Source: JAWOJB01 sp046484325
GTDB lineage: Bacteria; Actinomycetota; Acidimicrobiia; Spongiisociales; ZC4RG35
Assembly (NCBI GenBank): GCA_046484325.1
Contig: JAWOJB010000104.1
Coordinates: 1-26,841 of the forward strand
Direction of reading: 5' to 3'
DNA: 26,841 nucleotides
Under the pieces are notes generated by a model. That model was not told the DNA's origin and searched no databases. It was given only the letters and a program-made list of their open reading frames with translations. This document shows positions 5,443 to 13,758 of this stretch, piece after piece. Position numbers and translations under genes: made by a program. The number at the start of each line of letters is the position of its first letter. Position 1 is the first letter of the stretch.

Positions 5443-7731
5443 TCAACCCCGAGCCTCGATCCCGGGCGGCGCCTCGAACGCCTCCACCCGCGGAGGCTCG
5501 CCCTCGAATCGCTCCACCTCCACCAGACAGGTCTGGGCAGTGGGACCCTGGGCGAGTCGGGAGGTGCCGGCGTCCCGGGTGAGGACGTTGGGGTTGCCGT
5601 GTCGGCACATCCCGTCGGCGGCGGGGTCGTACCAGGCGCCGGTGGACAGCTGCACGACCCCCGGCCGGACCGCCCCGGAGACGACGGCGCCGGCCAGACA
5701 CGCCCCCCGGTCGTTGAACACCCGTACCACGTCACCCGTCCGTATCCCCCTGGCCGAAGCGTCGTCGGGATGGATCCTGATCGGCTCCCGCCCTCCCACC
5801 TTCGACTCCCGGCTCACCTCGCCGTGATCCCACTGAGAGTGGAGGCGGGTGGCCGGCTGGTTCGAGACGAGGTGCAGCGAGAACCGGGACACGTCGCCGC
5901 CCAGCCACTCCGCCGGCTCCAGCCACGCCGGATGGGGAGGACAATCCGGGTACCCGAAGCCTGCGATCGTCGCCGACCACAGCTCGATGCGCCCCGACGG
6001 CGTGGCGAGGGGATGTGCGACCGGATCCGAGCGGAACTCGGCGAGCAGAACCCGGCGATCCGACCCGTCGGCGGCCGGCGGGTGGCGGAGGACACCGTCC
6101 CGCCGGAACTCGTCGAACGGCGGTGCCCCGGGCTCGCTCTCCCGGAACCGCTCGTAGAGCTCCCGAACCCACTCGTTGGCCGTCCGCCCCTCGGTGAAGG
6201 CCTCCGCCGATCCCAGCCGGGCGGCCAGCCCGGACAGGATGTCGTAGTCGTCGCGGGCCTCCCCGACCGGAGGGATCGCCGGCGCCATCCAGAACAGGTG
6301 GTCGTCGTCGGGCGCCCCGCCCAGGTCCTCTCGCTCGAGCATCGTGGTCGCCGGGAGGACCACGTCGGCGCGGCGGGCGAGCGGGTTCCAGAAGGCCTCG
6401 TGCACCACCACGGTCTCGGGCCGGGCCCAGGCGCGACCCAGCCGGTTGAGGTCCTGGTGGTGGTGGAAGGGGTTGCCTCCCGCCCAGTAGACGAGCCGGA
6501 TGTCCGGATAGACGAGCCGCCGGCCGTCGTAGTCGAACGGCTCGCCGGGATGCAGCAGCATGTCGGCGATCCGGGCCACCGGGATGAAGTCCGCCACCGA
6601 GTTGGGCGGGCGGCCCAGCCTTGGCAAGGGCCGGCGGGCGGCCCCGTTCCCGACCGTGCCCACCGCCCCGTAGCCGAACCCGAACCCGCCCCCGGGGAGA
6701 CCGACCTGGCCGAGGGCGGCGGCGAGGGCGACCGCAGCCCAGTACGGCTGCTCTCCGTGGTCGGCGCGCTGCACCGACCAGGCGACCGTGATCATCGTCC
6801 GGTGGGACGCCATCGCCCGGGCCAGCGCCCGGATCCGTTCGGCTTCGAGCCCGGTGATGGCCGCCGCCCAGCCGGCCGAGGTGGCGGGCCCGTCCTCCCC
6901 CATCACGTAAGACCGGAGCCGGTCCCATCCGGTGCAGTACCTATCGATGAGAGCATCGTCGACGAGATCCTCTGCGACGAGGGTGTGAAGCAGCCCGAGC
7001 ATGAGGGCGGTGTCGGTGTTCGGCCGCACCGGCCACCACTCGGCCCCGGCGGTGTCCACCAGGTCGTCGCGAATCGGCGACACGTTGACGAACCGCACCC
7101 CCCGCTCCCGGCACGTCTCCACCCACCCCCGGGTGGTGTGCCGGCCATGCCCCCCGTACTGCACCTGGGTGTTCTTGAGCGGCACCCCGCCGAACGCCAC
7201 GAAGAGCTCGCAGTGCACGGCGATCACCGACCAGGAGGTCTGGGCCGACTGGAGATCGTCGTAGTCGACGCCCACGACATGGGGGATGATCACTTCGGCG
7301 GCGGCCAGGCTGTAGGTGTTGACGCTCGCCGTGTAGCCGCCGATGCAGGTGAGGAACCGGTGGAGCTGGCTCTGGGCATGGTGGAATCGGCCGGCGCTGG
7401 CCCAGCCGTAGGAGCCCCCGTAGATCGCCTCGTTCCCGAACCGGGTCCTCACCCGGTCGAGCTCGGCGGCGACGAGGTCGCGCGCCTGGTCCCACTCCAC
7501 CTCGACGAAGGGATCCGATCCCCGCCTCTCCCCCGCCGAGCCGGGGCCGCCCTCGAGCCACGACCTCCGCACCGCCGGCCGGTGCACCCGGTTGCGCCTC
7601 ACCGAGGTGAGCGACCGTCCGATCGGCGAGGGATCGGGATCGCCCGGGTACGGGTGGAGGGCCACCACCTCGCCGGCGTCCGTCTCGACCTCGTAGGCCC
7701 CCCAGTGGGTGAGGGTCGGGTTTCGCGGCAT
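5443..7731 (-). CDS. bisC: BisC-type molybdopterin sulfoxide reductase
   Basis: 762 residues, close to E. coli BisC (about 777). It belongs to the DMSO reductase family: HWGAYEVETDAGEV at the N-terminus, EAIYGGSYGWASAGRFHHAQSQ near 101-122, and NTYSLAAAEVIIP (138-150), where S141 is the expected serine ligand to molybdenum. Later blocks include YWAGGNPFHHHQDLNRL, DVVLPATTMLEREDLGG and, near the end, the molydopterin dinucleotide-binding domain (SNQPATRLHSQWDHG, GDVVRVFNDRG). There is no N-terminal Cys cluster for an iron-sulfur centre and no Tat signal, which fits a cytoplasmic biotin- or methionine-sulfoxide reductase rather than periplasmic TorA or DmsA. It needs the molybdenum bis-MGD cofactor, whose biosynthesis genes are not in this window. 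A leaderless-type promoter (TAGGCT, 7738-7743) sets the start. Confidence 0.85.
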   Translation of the reverse strand: MPRNPTLTHWGAYEVETDAGEVVALHPYPGDPDPSPIGRSLTSVRRNRVHRPAVRRSWLEGGPGSAGERRGSDPFVEVEWDQARDLVAAELDRVRTRFGNEAIYGGSYGWASAGRFHHAQSQLHRFLTCIGGYTASVNTYSLAAAEVIIPHVVGVDYDDLQSAQTSWSVIAVHCELFVAFGGVPLKNTQVQYGGHGRHTTRGWVETCRERGVRFVNVSPIRDDLVDTAGAEWWPVRPNTDTALMLGLLHTLVAEDLVDDALIDRYCTGWDRLRSYVMGEDGPATSAGWAAAITGLEAERIRALARAMASHRTMITVAWSVQRADHGEQPYWAAVALAAALGQVGLPGGGFGFGYGAVGTVGNGAARRPLPRLGRPPNSVADFIPVARIADMLLHPGEPFDYDGRRLVYPDIRLVYWAGGNPFHHHQDLNRLGRAWARPETVVVHEAFWNPLARRADVVLPATTMLEREDLGGAPDDDHLFWMAPAIPPVGEARDDYDILSGLAARLGSAEAFTEGRTANEWVRELYERFRESEPGAPPFDEFRRDGVLRHPPAADGSDRRVLLAEFRSDPVAHPLATPSGRIELWSATIAGFGYPDCPPHPAWLEPAEWLGGDVSRFSLHLVSNQPATRLHSQWDHGEVSRESKVGGREPIRIHPDDASARGIRTGDVVRVFNDRGACLAGAVVSGAVRPGVVQLSTGAWYDPAADGMCRHGNPNVLTRDAGTSRLAQGPTAQTCLVEVERFEGEPPRVEAFEAPPGIEARG

Positions 7732-7737
7732 GGCCGG

Positions 7738-7743
7738 AGCCTA
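7738..7743 (-). promoter_or_regulatory. Leaderless-type -10 box, bisC-like gene
   Basis: TAGGCT on the minus strand lies 6 nt before ATG 7731. No Shine-Dalgarno sequence precedes the start. Confidence 0.5.
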
Positions 7744-7814
7744 TGCGACGCCCCAGCCCATATGGCGACGGCACCGGCTCCGTATGCGTCGGGAAGCTCA
7801 GGAGGTCACGGAAC

Positions 7815-8714
7815 GTGGACATCGCCATTACGGGTTCGACCGGGCTCATCGGCACCGCGCTCGTCGAATCCCTCGAAGCCAGGGGAGATCGGGTCTTCCG
7901 GGTGGTGCGCCGCCGCCCCGGCACCGACGAGATCCGGTGGGATCCGGCATCGGGCCAGATCGATGCGGCCGGGCTCGAAGGGATCGACGCGGTCATCCAT
8001 CTCGCCGGCGCCGGCATCGGAGATCGCCGGTGGACCGAGGACTACAAGCGGACGATCAGGGACAGCCGGGTCGACGGCACCCGCCTGCTCGCCGAAACCC
8101 TGGCCGGGCTGACCCGACCCCCGCAGGTGTTCGTCAGCCAGTCGGGCACCGGGTACTACGGCGACCGGGGTGATGAGGTGCTCACCGAGGCCTCGGCCGG
8201 TGGCGACGGGTTCCTCGCCGACGTCGTCTCGGCATGGGAGGCCGCTGCCGAGCCGGCCCGGCGTGCCGGGATCCGGGTGGTGCACCCGAGGACGGCCCAG
8301 GTCCTGACCCACCAGGGCGGCAGCCTGGCCAGGCAGCTTCCACTCTTCAGGCTGGGCCTGGGCGGACGGTTCGGGCCGGGCGACCAGTGGTGGTGCTGGA
8401 TCTCGCTCGACGACCAGGTCGCCGCCACGCTCCACGTGCTGTCATCGAGCCTCGACGGTCCGGTCAACTTCTCGGCCCCCGACCCGGTTCGGAACCGCGA
8501 GTTCGCCCGGGCGCTCGGCCGGGCCCTTCGCCGCCCGTCGCTGCTCCCGGTGCCGGCCTTCGGTCCCAAGCTCGTCGTGGGTGGCGAGCTGGCGGAGTCA
8601 CTGCTGTTCGGCAGCCAGCGGGTGATGCCGGAGCGCCTCCTGGCGGACGGCTTCGAGTTCACGCATCCCACGATCGAATCGGCGCTGGAGACGATGGTGG
8701 CTCGCGCCGCCTGA
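7815..8714 (+). CDS. TIGR01777-family SDR epimerase
   Basis: 299 residues. An extended-type Rossmann protein: nucleotide-binding TGSTGLIGTAL near residues 6-16, VIHLAGAGIGDRRW, the TIGR01777 hallmark SQSGTGYYGDRGDEVLTE and the C-terminal DUF1731-like region with LGLGGRFGPGDQWW and NFSAPDPVRNREFARALGRALRRP. Relatives include E. coli YfcH and human SDR39U1; no reaction is established for the family. The GTG start is supported by AGGAGG (7800-7805), 9 nt upstream. It is divergent from the reductase gene, with about 80 bp between the starts. A longer in-frame ATG at 7743 would overlap the reductase promoter and is less likely. Confidence 0.9.
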   Translation: MDIAITGSTGLIGTALVESLEARGDRVFRVVRRRPGTDEIRWDPASGQIDAAGLEGIDAVIHLAGAGIGDRRWTEDYKRTIRDSRVDGTRLLAETLAGLTRPPQVFVSQSGTGYYGDRGDEVLTEASAGGDGFLADVVSAWEAAAEPARRAGIRVVHPRTAQVLTHQGGSLARQLPLFRLGLGGRFGPGDQWWCWISLDDQVAATLHVLSSSLDGPVNFSAPDPVRNREFARALGRALRRPSLLPVPAFGPKLVVGGELAESLLFGSQRVMPERLLADGFEFTHPTIESALETMVARAA

Positions 8715-8752
8715 GGCCCGCACCGCCCCAACCTCCCCGCGCGACGGTTCGC

Positions 8753-8829
8753 CACCCCCCTACCCGCGGCTTTGCCGCGGGGCCCCTTCCCCCACTCCGT
8801 GGGGGACAAAGCTGGATGGTTTGTCCCCC
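8753..8829. repeat. Dispersed palindromic element, copy 1
   Basis: It begins with C-rich sequence ending in CTACCC, then CCGCGG...CCGCGG, then GGCCCCTTCCCCCAC and its hairpin CCCCCAC-TCC-GTGGGGG, and ends with GGGGGACAAA (8801-8810) facing its inverted partner TTTGTCCCCC (8820-8829). Similar modules recur at 8877-8977, 14628-14735 and 21252-21374. Confidence 0.75.
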
Positions 8830-8876
8830 GGCCGCAGGCTGGGGGAAGGTCGGCGGGGGAGAGCGGACTTGGAGAG

Positions 8877-8977
8877 GCGGTCCCCCTACCCCACCGCCTT
8901 CGGCGGCGGGGCCCCTTCCCCCACTCCGTGGGGGGCAAAGCCGGCGAGCGAAGCGAGCCGGGAGGTAGGGGGACCGC
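8877..8977. repeat. Dispersed palindromic element, copy 2, with 14-bp terminal inverted repeats
   Basis: GCGGTCCCCCTACC (8877-8890) is a perfect inverted partner of GGTAGGGGGACCGC (8964-8977). The interior is a chain of hairpins: CCGCC-TTC-GGCGG, CCCCCAC-TCC-GTGGGGG and GGCGAGCG..CGAGCC. The 101-bp length, perfect ends and absence of coding capacity make it MITE-like. With copy 1 it fills most of the 303-bp gap between the flanking genes. Confidence 0.75.
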
Positions 8978-9017
8978 TCGCCTCGAGAGCCCGTGGGAGG
9001 TGCGATCATCGGGCCGG

Positions 9018-10019
9018 ATGCCGGCCAATCTCACACCCGATTACAGGGCGGCCGAGGCGGCCTTCCGCCGGGCCCGCGACCCACAGGAACGCCTCGACCA
9101 CCTGCGGGAGATGCTGCGACTCATCCCGAAGCACAAGGGGACCGATCACCTCCAGGCCGACATCAAGGCACGCATCAAGGAGCTGACCGAGGAACTGGCC
9201 GGCCCCCGCAAGGGCGCAGCCCGCTCGGGCCCCCCGACCGTCATCCGCCCGGAGGGCGCGGCCCAGGTCGCCCTCGTCGGGCCGCCGAACTCCGGCAAGT
9301 CGGCGTTACACGCCCGGCTCACCGGCTCGCACTCGGCTTCCGAGCCCTATCCGTTCGCCACCCAGTACCCGCAGCCGGGCATGCTCCCAGTGGACGACGT
9401 CGGGATCCAGCTCGTCGACCTCCCGTCGGTCTCTCCGGTCCATCCGATCCCCTGGATCGGCAATGCCCTGCAACCGGCCGACGCGGCCCTGCTCGTGGTG
9501 GACCTCACCGATCCGGACTGCGTCGACTCGACGATCGGCCTCATCCGGCTCCTCGAGGAGCGAAGGGTTCACCTCACACCACTCTGGGACCCGCCACCCG
9601 ACCCCGACGACCCGTTCGCTCAGCGGCTGCCGACGGTGCTCGTGGTCGCGAAGGCCGACCTGCTCGACGACCCCCGAGCCGAGGCCTCGGCCTTCCTCGA
9701 GCTAGCCAGGCTCGCCTACGACTGGACGGCGGTATCGGCCCACCAGGGGACCGGGCTCGACTCGATCGGCCGGCTCCTCTTCGACCGGCTGCACATCGTC
9801 AGGGTGTACACGAAGATCCCCGGGAAGCCCCCCGACATGGACCGCCCGTTCACGGTTCGAGCCGGTCAGAGCGTGCTCGACGTTGCCACGCTCGTCCACA
9901 AGGAGGTGGCTGCGAGCCTCACCCATGCCCGCCTCTGGCGGGCCGGCGAACCCGAAGGACGTCAGGTCGGAAGGGACCACCCGGTGAGCGACGGTGACGT
10001 GCTCGAGCTCCACCACTGA
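9018..10019 (+). CDS. DRG/Obg-like GTPase with C-terminal TGS domain
   Basis: 333 residues. The N-terminal helical part (ANLTPDYRAAEAAFRRA, MLRLIPKHKGTDHLQADIK) is the one seen in archaeal/eukaryotic DRG-type and bacterial ribosome-associated TGS GTPases. The G domain has G1 GPPNSGKS (88-95), a G2 Thr near 115, a G3 region VDLPSVSP (133-140) and G5 SAHQG (240-244). The G4 position reads AKAD (211-214) instead of NKxD, and the G3 DxxG glycine is absent. The TGS domain is at about 262-333 (RVYTKIPGKPPDMDRPF, VGRDHPVSDGDVLELHH), the RNA-binding module of the family. A ribosome-linked role is inferred. The start ATG 9018 has GATCAT 8 nt before it and a GGGAGG 17 nt before it, too distant for normal pairing. 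It follows the repeat cluster closely. Confidence 0.85.
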   Translation: MPANLTPDYRAAEAAFRRARDPQERLDHLREMLRLIPKHKGTDHLQADIKARIKELTEELAGPRKGAARSGPPTVIRPEGAAQVALVGPPNSGKSALHARLTGSHSASEPYPFATQYPQPGMLPVDDVGIQLVDLPSVSPVHPIPWIGNALQPADAALLVVDLTDPDCVDSTIGLIRLLEERRVHLTPLWDPPPDPDDPFAQRLPTVLVVAKADLLDDPRAEASAFLELARLAYDWTAVSAHQGTGLDSIGRLLFDRLHIVRVYTKIPGKPPDMDRPFTVRAGQSVLDVATLVHKEVAASLTHARLWRAGEPEGRQVGRDHPVSDGDVLELHH

Positions 10020-10037
10020 GCCCGCCGGCTTGCGGGC
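10020..10037 (+). terminator. Short hairpin after the GTPase gene
   Basis: GCCCGC (10020-10025) pairs with GCGGGC (10032-10037) immediately after the TGA. There is no T-run, so it may terminate weakly. Confidence 0.4.
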
Positions 10038-10083
10038 TGGAAGTACTCCTTCGAGAGTGGCGGCACACGCGGAAGGAGTCTCC

Positions 10084-10830
10084 ATGCGCCCCCCATCCCG
10101 AACCCTGTCCCTCGCCGTCGTCGTCGCCACGGTGACCGCCGGTTGCGGCGTCTTCGACGGGATCGGGATGCCGGGCCTGAGGACCCTGGGCGGCTCGGGC
10201 ACGGTCGTGACCGTTCCCTTCGACGTGGGGCCGTTCGACAGGGTGCGCCTCACCGGCATCGGCGACGTCGAGATCACCACCGGACGGGCACCAGGCGTCG
10301 AGCTCGCAACCGACGACAACCTGGTCGAGTACCTCGAGGTGACCGTGGAGGGCAACACCCTGGTGCTGTCGGTTCGCGAGCGAACCAACTTGCGACCAAC
10401 GAGCGGTGTGACCTTCCGGGTGTCGACGGGCGATCTGGCCGGGTTGGAGCTCTCCGGTGCGGGCAGCATGACGGTCGAGGACTGGCAAGCAGACGAGGCC
10501 GACGTCACGCTGAGCGGGGCCGGGGACGTCGCGGTGGGCACCATCGAGGCTTCCCGGTTGGAGGTGACCATCGCCGGGCTCGGCTCCGTGCAGGTGGCGG
10601 GTAGCACGGAGATCCTCGACGTCGGTGTCTCCGGCATCGGCGACTTTCGGGGACGCGACCTCGAGGCAGCCGAGGTGACCGCTCGCCTGTCCGGGCTCGG
10701 GAGTGCAGAGGTGTGGGCGGTGGAGCACCTCGATGTCGTCCTGTCCGGGGCGGGTTCGCTCCGCTACCTGGGGAACCCCGAGGTGGAGAGCCAGGTGAGT
10801 GGGGCGGGCAAGGTCGAGCCGCTCGGATGA
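10084..10830 (+). CDS. Lipoprotein with head-GIN (DUF2807) beta-helix domain
   Basis: 248 residues. The signal peptide (residues 1-20) ends in the lipobox VTAGC, giving lipidation at C21, so it is expected on the outer face of the cytoplasmic membrane. The rest is a head-GIN domain: FDVGPFDRVRLTGIGDVEITTG, a charged strand with LVEYLEVTVEGNTLVLSV, then repeated short strands that each carry GAG or GLG turns (LSGAGSM, LSGAGDV, IAGLGSV, VSGIGDF, LSGLGSA, LSGAGSL, VSGAGKV). This is the usual right-handed beta-helix architecture of DUF2807; its ligand is unknown, although adhesin or auto-transporter-like roles are proposed for the family. GGAAGGAG lies 5 nt before the ATG. It ends 31 bp before the GH1 gene start. 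Confidence 0.9.
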   Translation: MRPPSRTLSLAVVVATVTAGCGVFDGIGMPGLRTLGGSGTVVTVPFDVGPFDRVRLTGIGDVEITTGRAPGVELATDDNLVEYLEVTVEGNTLVLSVRERTNLRPTSGVTFRVSTGDLAGLELSGAGSMTVEDWQADEADVTLSGAGDVAVGTIEASRLEVTIAGLGSVQVAGSTEILDVGVSGIGDFRGRDLEAAEVTARLSGLGSAEVWAVEHLDVVLSGAGSLRYLGNPEVESQVSGAGKVEPLG

Positions 10831-10848
10831 ACGCACCACATCGCCGGG

Positions 10849-10854
10849 TAGCCT
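10849..10854 (+). promoter_or_regulatory. Leaderless-type -10 box, GH1 gene
   Basis: TAGCCT lies 7 nt before GTG 10862. It sits between the head-GIN stop and the glycosidase, so the glycosidase probably has its own promoter. Confidence 0.55.
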
Positions 10855-10861
10855 CGAATCC

Positions 10862-12211
10862 GTGACGTTCCCGCCCGGATTCGCCTGGGGAGTGGCCACC
10901 TCGGCCTATCAGATCGAGGGGGCATGGGACGAGGACGGGAAGGGCGAGTCGATCTGGGACCGGTTCGCCCACACGGGACGCATGCCGGAGTCGGGGGACG
11001 TGGCGTGCAACCACTACCACCGCTGGGAACAGGACCTCGACCTGATGGCCGAGCTCGGCGTCGACGCCTACCGCTTCTCGATCGCCTGGACCCGGGTGCT
11101 GCCCGAAGGGGACGGGGACGTCAACCGGGCCGGCCTCGGGTTCTACGACCGGCTCGTCGACGGCCTGCTGGCCCGGGGCATCGCCCCCTGGGTCACCCTG
11201 TACCACTGGGATCTGCCCCAGGCCCTCCAGGACCGGGGCGGATGGCCCGAGCGATCGACGGTCGATGCCTTCGAGCGGTACGCCGACGTAACCACCCGCG
11301 CCCTCGGCGACAGGGTCACCCGGTGGATCACCCACAACGAGCCGTGGGTTGCGACGATGCTCGGCCACCAGCAAGGGGTGTTCGCCCCCGGGACGGCGGA
11401 TTGGAGGGCGGCGCTGGCAGCCGGGCACCATCTCCTCCTCTCCCACGGGAGAGCGGTGCCGGTGATCCGCTCGAACGTGCCGGGTGGCCGGGTGGCCATC
11501 GCCCTCGACTGCCGGCCGGCCGTGCCTGCGAGCGAACGCCCCGAGGACGTTGCGGCCCACCGCCACTTCGACGGCTTCCGCAACCGGTGGTTCTTCGACC
11601 CGGTGTTCGGCAAGGGGTATCCCGAGGACATGGTGCGCACCTACACGGACCGGGGTCGTCTGCCGGACGGCCTGGTGCAACCCGGGGACCTCGACGCGAT
11701 CGGCGCCCCCATCGACGCCCTCGGCCTCAACTACTACACCAGCATCCCGATTCGGGCCGGCGCCGACGAGACCGAGGACACCGGGGTGGAGCCCGGCCCG
11801 AACCCGCCCGAAGGCCATACCGAGATGGGATGGCCCATCACTCCTGCGGCTCTCACCAGGTTCCTCGTCCGGATCCGGGACGAATGGGCTCCGCCTTCGA
11901 TCGTGCTCACCGAGAACGGAGCGAGCTACTCGGACGGGCCCGGCGCCGACGAGGCCGTCCACGACGATCGCCGAATCGCCTACCTCGACGCCCACCTGGG
12001 GGCGGTGGCGGCCGCCATCGACCATGGGGTGCCGGTGGACGGCTACTTCGTGTGGAGCCTCCTCGACAATCTCGAGTGGACCTCGGGGTTCTCCCAGCGC
12101 TTCGGCCTCGTGTGGGTGGACCATGCAACCGGCCACCGCATCCCCAAGGACAGCGCCCGCTGGTACGGCCAGACCATCGCCGCCCGACGAACGGGCGAGT
12201 CGAGCGGCTAG
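10862..12211 (+). CDS. GH1 beta-glucosidase
   Basis: 449 residues, the normal length for bacterial GH1 enzymes. It hydrolyses terminal beta-linked glucose or galactose with retention. Landmarks in order: FPPGFAWGVATSAYQIEGAW (3-22), the sugar-binding YRFSIAWTRVLP, LYHWDLPQALQ, acid/base Glu in ITHNEPW, LGLNYYTS, catalytic nucleophile Glu in VLTENGAS, and the C-terminal DGYFVWSLLDNLEWTSGFSQRFGLVWVD. Every catalytic and aglycone motif is intact. No signal peptide, so it acts inside the cell on imported disaccharides; no sugar transporter or repressor is adjacent. The start is GTG 10862, fixed by the -10 box 7 nt upstream; the longer in-frame extension overlaps the lipoprotein gene. Its stop overlaps the convergent gene's stop by 4 bp (CTAG). 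Confidence 0.95.
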   Translation: MTFPPGFAWGVATSAYQIEGAWDEDGKGESIWDRFAHTGRMPESGDVACNHYHRWEQDLDLMAELGVDAYRFSIAWTRVLPEGDGDVNRAGLGFYDRLVDGLLARGIAPWVTLYHWDLPQALQDRGGWPERSTVDAFERYADVTTRALGDRVTRWITHNEPWVATMLGHQQGVFAPGTADWRAALAAGHHLLLSHGRAVPVIRSNVPGGRVAIALDCRPAVPASERPEDVAAHRHFDGFRNRWFFDPVFGKGYPEDMVRTYTDRGRLPDGLVQPGDLDAIGAPIDALGLNYYTSIPIRAGADETEDTGVEPGPNPPEGHTEMGWPITPAALTRFLVRIRDEWAPPSIVLTENGASYSDGPGADEAVHDDRRIAYLDAHLGAVAAAIDHGVPVDGYFVWSLLDNLEWTSGFSQRFGLVWVDHATGHRIPKDSARWYGQTIAARRTGESSG

Positions 12212-13674
12212 GGAGAGACCGGCTCCCCGGTGACCGAGCGGCGCTCGGCCGCCCCCACGATCCGGCGTGCCATCGGGCCGAACACCATGACGTGGAACGG
12301 CAGGATCCCGTACCAGTAGATGCGCCCGAACAGGCCGCGAGGCACGAAGTGGGCGGTCTGGCGGAGCGTCCGGCGATCGCCCTGGTCCTCGATCTCGAAC
12401 TCGAGCCAGGCCTCGCCGGGTAGTCGCATCTCGGCGGCCAGCAGCAGACGCCGGCCGGGCACGACGTCGGCCACTCGCCAGAAGTCGAGCGCCTCCCCGG
12501 GTCGGAGGTCGATCGGGTGACGTCGCCCACGCCGCAGGCCCACCCCGCCGACCAGCGTGTCGAGAAGCCCTCGCAGCCGCCATGCCCAGTCGGCGGCGTA
12601 GTAGCCGACCTCACCGCCGATCCGGGCCACCGCCCAGAACACGTCTGCCGCGGGCGCCCGGGTCTCGACGGTCTGCACGTCGCGCAGCCAGGTGGCGCCC
12701 GACCAGGCCGGGTCGGTGGGGAGCGGGGCCGCAGGGCGGCGGACGGCATCCGACCACCTGGAGACGACGTCGCCGTGCTCGACCCGCTCGAGGGCGAGCG
12801 AGACCGCGGCGTGATACGGGATCGGGTCTCGGCCGAGCAGCTCGCCGGTGTGATCGTCCTCCACCACCACCTCGTGAGCGAGGCTGTCGATGAGCGGACG
12901 GGCGACCCCCGACGGGAGCGGGGTCACCAAGCCCACCCAACGTGACGAGAGCCTGGGAGTCAGCACCGGCACCGGCATGATGACCCGCCGCGGGAGACCG
13001 GCAACCTCGGCGTACACGCGCATCATCTGCTCGTAGGTGAGGACGTCGGGCCCGCCGACCTCCCAGAGCCGGTCGACCGGCTCCGGCTCCTCGAGTGCCC
13101 GGATCAGGATGGTCAGCACGTCCCTCACGGCGATGGGCTGGCACCGGGTGCTCACCCACTTCGGGGTCACCATCACCGGCAGCACCTCGGTGAGATGGCG
13201 GAGCATCTCGAAAGACACCGATCCAGACCCGATGATCACCGCCGCCCTCACCTCGGTCACCGGAGTGGCGCCCGCGGCCAGGATCCGGCCCACCTCGTGG
13301 CGAGACCCGAGGTGCTCGGAGAGGTCGTCGCCGGCCCGGCCGAGCCCTCCCAGGTAGACGATGCGCCGGAGCCCGGCCCGTTCGGCGGCAGCGGCCACGT
13401 TGGCCGCCGCCTCCCGGTCGCGACGGGCGAAGTCGCCGGATCCGTCCATCGAATGGATCAGATAGAAGGCGGCTTCGCATCCCGCCATCGCCGCGTCAAG
13501 CGTGTCCGGCTCGGACGCGTCGGCCGCCACCACCTCGACCCGGTCCCGCCACGGGTGGAGGGCCAGCCGCTGGGGCTGGCGGGCCATGCACCGGACCTCG
13601 AGACCGGCGTCGAGCAGTTGGGGGACCAGGCGCCCTCCGATGTATCCGGTGGCACCCGTGACGAGGACTCGCAT
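12208..13674 (-). CDS. SDR oxidoreductase fused to DUF2867
   Basis: 488 residues in two parts. Residues 1 to about 320 are an atypical SDR/NmrA-like NAD(P)-binding domain: VLVTGATGYIGGRL (3-16), VEVVAADASEPDTL, a short AFYLIHSM in place of the usual catalytic region, and IVYLGGLG. Residues about 340-488 are DUF2867 (VQTVETRAPAADVFWAVARIGG..., LRPGEALDFWRV, RTLRQTAHFVPRGLFGRIYWYGILPFHVMVF), a START-like fold found fused to such SDRs in actinobacteria (Mycobacterium, E. coli YbjT for the SDR part). The reaction is unknown; electron carriers or lipophilic ligands are a reasonable guess. ATG 13674 has TAGCGT 7 nt upstream (leaderless type). Longer readings upstream have no family similarity. Confidence 0.85.
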   Translation of the reverse strand: MRVLVTGATGYIGGRLVPQLLDAGLEVRCMARQPQRLALHPWRDRVEVVAADASEPDTLDAAMAGCEAAFYLIHSMDGSGDFARRDREAAANVAAAAERAGLRRIVYLGGLGRAGDDLSEHLGSRHEVGRILAAGATPVTEVRAAVIIGSGSVSFEMLRHLTEVLPVMVTPKWVSTRCQPIAVRDVLTILIRALEEPEPVDRLWEVGGPDVLTYEQMMRVYAEVAGLPRRVIMPVPVLTPRLSSRWVGLVTPLPSGVARPLIDSLAHEVVVEDDHTGELLGRDPIPYHAAVSLALERVEHGDVVSRWSDAVRRPAAPLPTDPAWSGATWLRDVQTVETRAPAADVFWAVARIGGEVGYYAADWAWRLRGLLDTLVGGVGLRRGRRHPIDLRPGEALDFWRVADVVPGRRLLLAAEMRLPGEAWLEFEIEDQGDRRTLRQTAHFVPRGLFGRIYWYGILPFHVMVFGPMARRIVGAAERRSVTGEPVSP

Positions 13675-13681
13675 ACCCACG

Positions 13682-13687
13682 ACGCTA
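13682..13687 (-). promoter_or_regulatory. Leaderless-type -10 box, SDR/DUF2867 gene
   Basis: TAGCGT on the minus strand lies 7 nt before ATG 13674. A hairpin (13701-13729) sits just upstream where a -35 element or an activator might act. Confidence 0.5.
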
Positions 13688-13700
13688 TCCCGTCGCGAGC

Positions 13701-13729
13701 GGAAGCCCAACCGGGGTTTGAGGGCTTCC
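13701..13729. other. Inverted repeat upstream of the SDR/DUF2867 promoter
   Basis: GGAAGCCC (13701-13708) pairs with GGGCTTCC (13722-13729), and inside it AACC pairs with GGTT. It could be an operator for the gene whose -10 lies 14 bp away. I have no family match for the site. Confidence 0.35.
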
Positions 13730-13758
13730 TGCCCTGGCGCCGACATCGCTGTCGGAGC

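Noticed and set aside
5314..8112. 932-codon plus-strand open frame
   Set aside because: It is antisense to the ArsR and BisC-like genes, whose minus-strand proteins match known families throughout. Long antisense frames are expected at this GC content.
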